From Acidovorax delafieldii (GTDB lineage Bacteria > Pseudomonadota > Gammaproteobacteria > Burkholderiales > Burkholderiaceae_C), in contig DFQQ01000030.1 of NCBI GenBank assembly GCA_002377855.1, positions 1 to 64,000 of the forward strand: a stretch of 64,000 nucleotides of DNA, in the 5' to 3' direction. The notes under the pieces are model-generated. The model did not search any database. It saw nothing but the letters and a program-made list of their open reading frames with translations, and was not told the DNA's origin. The position numbers and the translations under genes were made by a program. Each line of letters opens with the position of its first letter. The first letter of the stretch is position 1. Below are positions 59,179-64,000 of the stretch, piece after piece.

Positions 59179-59236
59179 GCTACTGATTTAATAGCTGCTA
59201 GCGCTTTCCTGATAAGCGCTGGCAGCTATTTTTCTT
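59179..59236. repeat. Dispersed palindromic repeat next to the dnaB stop
   Basis: GCTACTGATTTAATAGCTGC, then TAGCGCTT-N7-AAGCGCTGGCAGCTAT and a T-run. It is among the most complete copies and abuts the dnaB stop codon (59235-59237). Its core hairpin could also act as a terminator for dnaB. Confidence 0.7.
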
Positions 59237-60656
59237 AGTAATCGTCGCCCGCACCCATTGCAAGATTCTCAAAGCGCGTCTGATTCTTCTGGAAGAAGAG
59301 CTTGACAGTGCCAGTGGGGCCATTGCGCTGCTTGCCGATGATGACTTCTGCCACATTGGGCTCTTTGGAGTCCTTGTTGTAGTAGTCATCGCGGTAGATG
59401 AACATGATGATGTCCGCGTCCTGCTCAATGGCGCCCGATTCACGCAAGTCAGACATCATCGGGCGTTTGTCCGTGCGCTGCTCCACCGAGCGGTTGAGCT
59501 GTGACAGGGCGATCACCGGGCACTGCAGTTCTTTGGCCAGCATTTTCAGGCCCCGAGAAATTTCGCCGAGTTCTGTGGCCCGGTTGTCCGAGCTTCCGGA
59601 GCCGGAACCACTCATCAGTTGCAAGTAGTCCACCACGATCAAGCCCAGCTTGCCGCACTGCCGAGCCAGCCGCCGGGCGTTCGCCCGCAGTTCCCCAGGC
59701 GTGAGACCCGGTGTTTCATCAATGTGCAGCGACACCGTGCGCAGCTTCTCAATCGCTTCCGTCAGGCGCGGCCATTCGTCGTCGGTGAGCTTGCCGGTGC
59801 GCAGGTTGCCCTGGTTCACTCGGCCGATGGAGCCAACGATACGCACCGCGAGCTGAGCGGCCCCCATTTCCATCGAGAAGATGGCAACCGGCAGTCCTTC
59901 ATTGAGCGCCACGTGCTCTGCGATATTCACCGCGAACGAGGTCTTGCCCATGGACGGCCGGGCCGCCAACACCACCATGTCGCCCGCCTGCAGCCCCGAA
60001 GTCATGCGATCAAGGTCAGCAAAGCCCGTGGGCACACCCGTCACATCCACCGGGTTGTCCGCCATTTCCTGCACGCGATCCAGAAGGTCGATCACCAGCG
60101 TATCGAGGGACTGAAAACCCTGCTTGGTGCGCGAGCCCTCTTCGCCAATCGCGAAAATCTTGGCTTCGGCCTCATCCAGGATGCGCTCCACCGTCTTGCC
60201 CTGTGGGTTGAACGCATTGGTGGATATCTCATCACTGGCCGTGACCAGCTTGCGCAAAATGGCCCGCTCTCGAACGATCTCTGCATAGCGCCGGATGTTG
60301 CTGGCACTCGGCACATATTGCGCAAGGTTGTTCAGGTACGTCAGCCCCCCAATCTCCTCGGCCTTGCCCAGGCTTTGGAGATGTTCGAACACCGTGATCA
60401 CGTCGGCGGGCTTGCTCGCATTAATCAGGCTGCTGATGGCCGTGAAGATCAGCTGGTGTTCATGGCGATAAAAGTGGCTCTCTGCCAACAAATCGCCGAC
60501 CCGGTCCCAGGCGTTGTTGTCCAGCAGCAAGCCCCCCAGAACGCTGGACTCTGCCTCCACGGAATGCGGAGGAATGCGCAGACGCGCGACATCATTGTCC
60601 TGCGAGCTGGGCGCACCAAAACTGGGTTCGTCAAGCGGGGGAAAGACTGCGGACAT
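59235..60656 (-). CDS. dnaB: DnaB, replicative DNA helicase
   Basis: A hexameric 5'-3' helicase of 473 residues. The N-terminal domain (PPHSVEAESSVLGGLLLDNN) is followed by the RecA-like core with Walker A ARPSMGKTSFAVNIA, the arginine-finger region and the SRSVEQRTDKRP-type segment (here LNRSVEQRTDKRPMMSDLRE). It ends AMGAGDDY-like. No intein is present. It is separated from rplI by a terminator, so it is at least partly independent of the ribosomal protein operon. Confidence 0.97.
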   Translation of the reverse strand: MSAVFPPLDEPSFGAPSSQDNDVARLRIPPHSVEAESSVLGGLLLDNNAWDRVGDLLAESHFYRHEHQLIFTAISSLINASKPADVITVFEHLQSLGKAEEIGGLTYLNNLAQYVPSASNIRRYAEIVRERAILRKLVTASDEISTNAFNPQGKTVERILDEAEAKIFAIGEEGSRTKQGFQSLDTLVIDLLDRVQEMADNPVDVTGVPTGFADLDRMTSGLQAGDMVVLAARPSMGKTSFAVNIAEHVALNEGLPVAIFSMEMGAAQLAVRIVGSIGRVNQGNLRTGKLTDDEWPRLTEAIEKLRTVSLHIDETPGLTPGELRANARRLARQCGKLGLIVVDYLQLMSGSGSGSSDNRATELGEISRGLKMLAKELQCPVIALSQLNRSVEQRTDKRPMMSDLRESGAIEQDADIIMFIYRDDYYNKDSKEPNVAEVIIGKQRNGPTGTVKLFFQKNQTRFENLAMGAGDDY

Positions 60657-60776
60657 GAAAATTCTCCGGGAAGGCCTGAACGCTCAGGCACCCACGCATG
60701 GCAGTCCGGGGACAACCCTGTGGATAAACCGTGGAGCAGCGGTGGGCAATCATGTACAAATAACGCAAACGCAAAG

Positions 60777-60804
60777 ACAAAAGCCGCCCAAAGGCGGCTT
60801 TTGT
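60777..60804 (-). terminator. Intrinsic terminator between rplI and dnaB
   Basis: ACAAAAGCCGCC-CAAA-GGCGGCTTTTGT is symmetric, so it works on the minus strand after rplI. Confidence 0.88.
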
Positions 60805-60822
60805 TGAGTCACCCAAGGTGAA

Positions 60823-61275
60823 TCAGGCTGTTTCGCCGTAGACCGATACGGTCACTTCTACCACCACGTCGGTGTGCAGTGCAACGCTCACGGTGCTTTC
60901 GCTCACGACCTTGATAGGGCCGTTGGGCAGACGAACTTGCGACTTGGCCACTTTGTAGCCTTGCTTGTTCAGCTCTTCGGCGATGTCGTGGTTGGTCACG
61001 GAACCAAACAGACGACCGTCCACGCCAGCCTTTTGTGTCAGCTTGACGGTGGTGCCAGCCAGCTTTTCGCCTTGGGCTTGGGCTTCTGCCAGCTTGGCAG
61101 CAGCGGCCTTTTCCAGTTCAGCGCGCTTGGCTTCGAACTCAGCCTTGGCCGATTCGGTGGCGCGGCGTGCGCGGCCCGAAGGGATCAGGAAGTTACGTGC
61201 GTAGCCGTCTTTGACCTTGACGATTTCGCCGAGGTTGCCCAGGTTCACAACCTTGTCGAGCAGGATGATTTGCAT
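60823..61275 (-). CDS. rplI: 50S ribosomal protein L9
   Basis: A 150-residue two-domain protein. The N-terminal signature [20 protein letters not shown] and [16 protein letters not shown] is exact for L9, followed by the connecting helix and the C-terminal domain. It is last in rpsF-priB-rpsR-rplI, 12 bases after rpsR, with a GGAG-containing upstream region. Confidence 0.97.
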   Translation of the reverse strand: MQIILLDKVVNLGNLGEIVKVKDGYARNFLIPSGRARRATESAKAEFEAKRAELEKAAAAKLAEAQAQGEKLAGTTVKLTQKAGVDGRLFGSVTNHDIAEELNKQGYKVAKSQVRLPNGPIKVVSESTVSVALHTDVVVEVTVSVYGETA

Positions 61276-61287
61276 GGGTTGTGCTCC

Positions 61288-61569
61288 TTAGATCTTGTGC
61301 TGGTCGCTGTAAGGCACCAGGGCCAGAAAGCGAGCGCGCTTGATGGCAGTGTTCAGCTGACGTTGGAAAATGGCGCGCGTGCCGGTCAGGCGCGCGGGGA
61401 TGATCTTGCCGTTTTCGGCAATGAAATCGCGCAGCGTGTCGACATCCTTGTAGTCGATTTCTTCAACGCCCGTCACCGTGAAGCGGCAAAAGCGCTTGCG
61501 CTTGAACAGCAGGGACTGGGTGTTGCGCTTTGGGCGCTTGTCTTTGTTGAACTTCTTGAACGTGGCCAT
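61288..61569 (-). CDS. rpsR: 30S ribosomal protein S18
   Basis: A 93-residue protein with the S18 core ([20 protein letters not shown], then [13 protein letters not shown] and [20 protein letters not shown]). The N-terminal extension rich in Lys and Phe is common in betaproteobacteria. It pairs with S6 in the small-subunit platform and is encoded 18 bases after priB. Confidence 0.97.
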   Translation of the reverse strand: MATFKKFNKDKRPKRNTQSLLFKRKRFCRFTVTGVEEIDYKDVDTLRDFIAENGKIIPARLTGTRAIFQRQLNTAIKRARFLALVPYSDQHKI

Positions 61570-61587
61570 TGCGGACCCCTTGGAAAA

Positions 61588-61878
61588 TTAATTTTGTTGA
61601 ATATCCTGGATGTGGAGGACTGCATTCTTGCCATTGCGCGGGGTGGCAAGAAACCCATGAAAAGTCCAGAGACTTCCGAGATTCTGCCGCGCCAAGCGCT
61701 CGGCCATTGCACCAAAGGCAACCGCCTTCATGGCTGCCTTGACTTCGCGGGGATGACCTGCTTCCGCTTGCTGAGATTCGTGTTCAAGCCTCAGGGTGAT
61801 GGCAGGCAATCCGGCGGGCGTGTAGCGCAAGGCCTCAGCCTCTGCGATGCACGCGGTCAAGACAACGCGGTTCTCCAC
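61588..61878 (-). CDS. priB: PriB, primosomal replication protein N
   Basis: A 96-residue OB-fold single-strand DNA-binding protein for replication restart. The segments RVVLTACIAEAEALRYTPAG, LRLEHESQQ and WTFHGFLATPRNGKNAVLHI fit PriB. It starts with GTG at 61878, preceded by TTTGGA. Its location between rpsF and rpsR is the classic position. Confidence 0.93.
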   Translation of the reverse strand: MENRVVLTACIAEAEALRYTPAGLPAITLRLEHESQQAEAGHPREVKAAMKAVAFGAMAERLARQNLGSLWTFHGFLATPRNGKNAVLHIQDIQQN

Positions 61879-61893
61879 TCCAAACAGGAAGGA

Positions 61894-62271
61894 TCAGCGC
61901 TCGCCGGCAGCTGCGTACTCGGCTTGGCTGGCCTTGCGGGCTTCTTCGCGCTCAACAGTCTTCATCATGGAAGATGGGCCTGTTTCAGCCTTCTTCTTCT
62001 GCACGGTGAGGTGGCGCAGCACGGCGTCGTTGAACTTGAAGGCATGCTCCAGTTCAGCCATCACAGCCTGATCGGCTTCGATGTTCACGCACAGGTAGTG
62101 GGCCTTGGCCAGCTTGTTGATCAGGTACGCCAGTTGACGACGACCCCAGTCTTCCACGCGGTGCACCTTGCCACCGCCAGCGGTGATCATGCCCTTGTAG
62201 CGCTCCAGCATGGCTGGAACTTGTTCGCTTTGATCCGGATGGATCAACAAAATGATTTCGTAATGACGCAT
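61894..62271 (-). CDS. rpsF: 30S ribosomal protein S6
   Basis: A 125-residue protein starting [19 protein letters not shown], with [20 protein letters not shown] and the C-terminal acidic/basic tail. S6 binds S18 on the platform. The start ATG at 62271 is the family start; the open frame continues upstream without similarity. It heads the operon and has a good promoter at 62352-62380. Confidence 0.97.
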   Translation of the reverse strand: MRHYEIILLIHPDQSEQVPAMLERYKGMITAGGGKVHRVEDWGRRQLAYLINKLAKAHYLCVNIEADQAVMAELEHAFKFNDAVLRHLTVQKKKAETGPSSMMKTVEREEARKASQAEYAAAGER

Positions 62272-62351
62272 GCATACTCCTTTTGGATGAAGCCGCCCGC
62301 TGCGTCCCAATCTTTTCGAAGATTGTGCGGTGTGGCAAGGCAAAGCCGGAA

Positions 62352-62380
62352 ATTATAGCCCGGCGCACGGCACTTGTACA
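62352..62380 (-). promoter_or_regulatory. Sigma-70-type promoter of the rpsF operon
   Basis: Read on the minus strand: TGTACA, 17-base spacer, TATAAT (perfect -10). The start codon of rpsF is 80 bases downstream of the -10. Confidence 0.65.
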
Positions 62381-62470
62381 CTCGATCGGTTTTTTACATC
62401 GAAATGACTGCCAAGCCGCCCGCACTTCCCTTTATTCGAAGGCCAACTGCGGGTTCTTTCGGCTTACAGA

Positions 62471-62494
62471 CTTGAAATACTGTGGAAGCCCCCA
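62471..62494 (+). promoter_or_regulatory. Sigma-32-type heat-shock promoter of grpE
   Basis: CTTGAAA, 11-base spacer, CCCCCA. This matches the sigma-32 consensus (CTTGAAA, 11-15 bases, CCCCAT) except for the final T. It lies 39 bases upstream of the grpE ATG. No CIRCE is present here. Confidence 0.65.
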
Positions 62495-62533
62495 AGCTTT
62501 CGCGCGTACTGTTTTATTTACAAAGACTACGAC

Positions 62534-64000
<1,467 letters not shown>

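Overview
The window looks like a chromosomal segment of a GC-rich betaproteobacterium of the family Comamonadaceae, closest in feel to Acidovorax. The reasons are the gene content and order (a caa3-type oxidase operon with DUF2970 and DUF2909 proteins, alaA-hom-thrC, rpsF-priB-rpsR-rplI-dnaB, grpE-dnaK), protein wording that I recognise from that family, and dispersed palindromic repeats built on GCTAT...AGCGCTT...AAGCGC...ATAGC. This placement comes from reading, not from a search. I saw no rRNA, tRNA, prophage or CRISPR array.

Layout. 1-4.6 kb: the end of ftsY, a GGDEF/EAL protein, and ornithine cyclodeaminase divergent from an Lrp-type regulator. 4.7-10.2 kb: a 5.4-kb segment with the architecture of an inserted element (25-bp inverted ends starting TGT, extra subterminal copies of the end motif, abutting 14-bp direct repeats). 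It carries ccoG, a MocR-type regulator, a tiny membrane ORF, an IS5-type transposase remnant and an unknown gene broken by a stop codon. 10.2-12.5 kb: rpoH behind an exact CIRCE operator, a hairpin-rich stretch, and a Bug-type binding protein. 12.5-22.3 kb: the cytochrome c oxidase locus: ctaC-ctaD-small protein-ctaG-DUF2970-ctaE, then SURF1-thioredoxin-like-ctaA-ctaB-sco, with a decayed DUF2244 gene upstream. 22.4-24.1 kb: a BioC-like methyltransferase divergent from comF. 24.1-28.8 kb: a branched-chain amino acid ABC operon (livG-livF-livK-livH-livM). 28.9-35.1 kb: a 14-bp tandem repeat, an ABC exporter, trmL, a LysR regulator, a small secreted protein, a MaoC hydratase, an orphan ParA and a LysE-type exporter. 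35.3-40 kb: a Kef-like antiporter, a TRIC-like channel, an unknown secreted protein and miaB. 40-47.4 kb: a QseE/QseG/QseF (GlrK/YfhG/GlrR) system followed directly by opgG-opgH. 47.8-50.9 kb: a C13-type lipoprotein, microsatellites, and moaD-moeA-mobB. 51.1-55.6 kb: alaA-hom-small membrane protein-thrC. 55.7-59.1 kb: a Mth938-like protein, bcp, and a PIN-PhoH protein with a coupled coiled-coil membrane protein. 59.2-64 kb: dnaB, rplI, rpsR, priB, rpsF, then divergent grpE and dnaK (cut by the window end).

How the parts work together. Heat shock is visible at two levels: an HrcA operator on rpoH and a sigma-32-like promoter before grpE-dnaK. Aerobic respiration has structural genes plus copper and heme delivery (ctaG, sco, ctaA, ctaB, SURF1). 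The most interesting circuit is at 43.6-43.7 kb. Between the sigma-54 activator gene and opgG lie, in order, a GlrR-like upstream site, an IHF consensus site and a textbook -24/-12 promoter. This suggests that the envelope sensor QseE/QseF drives osmoregulated periplasmic glucan synthesis.

Two structures deserve most attention: that sigma-54 circuit and the 5.4-kb transposon-like unit carrying ccoG. A third theme is that the dispersed palindromic repeats have entered genes: one encodes most of the Sco signal peptide and another supplies the stop codon of the antiporter gene.
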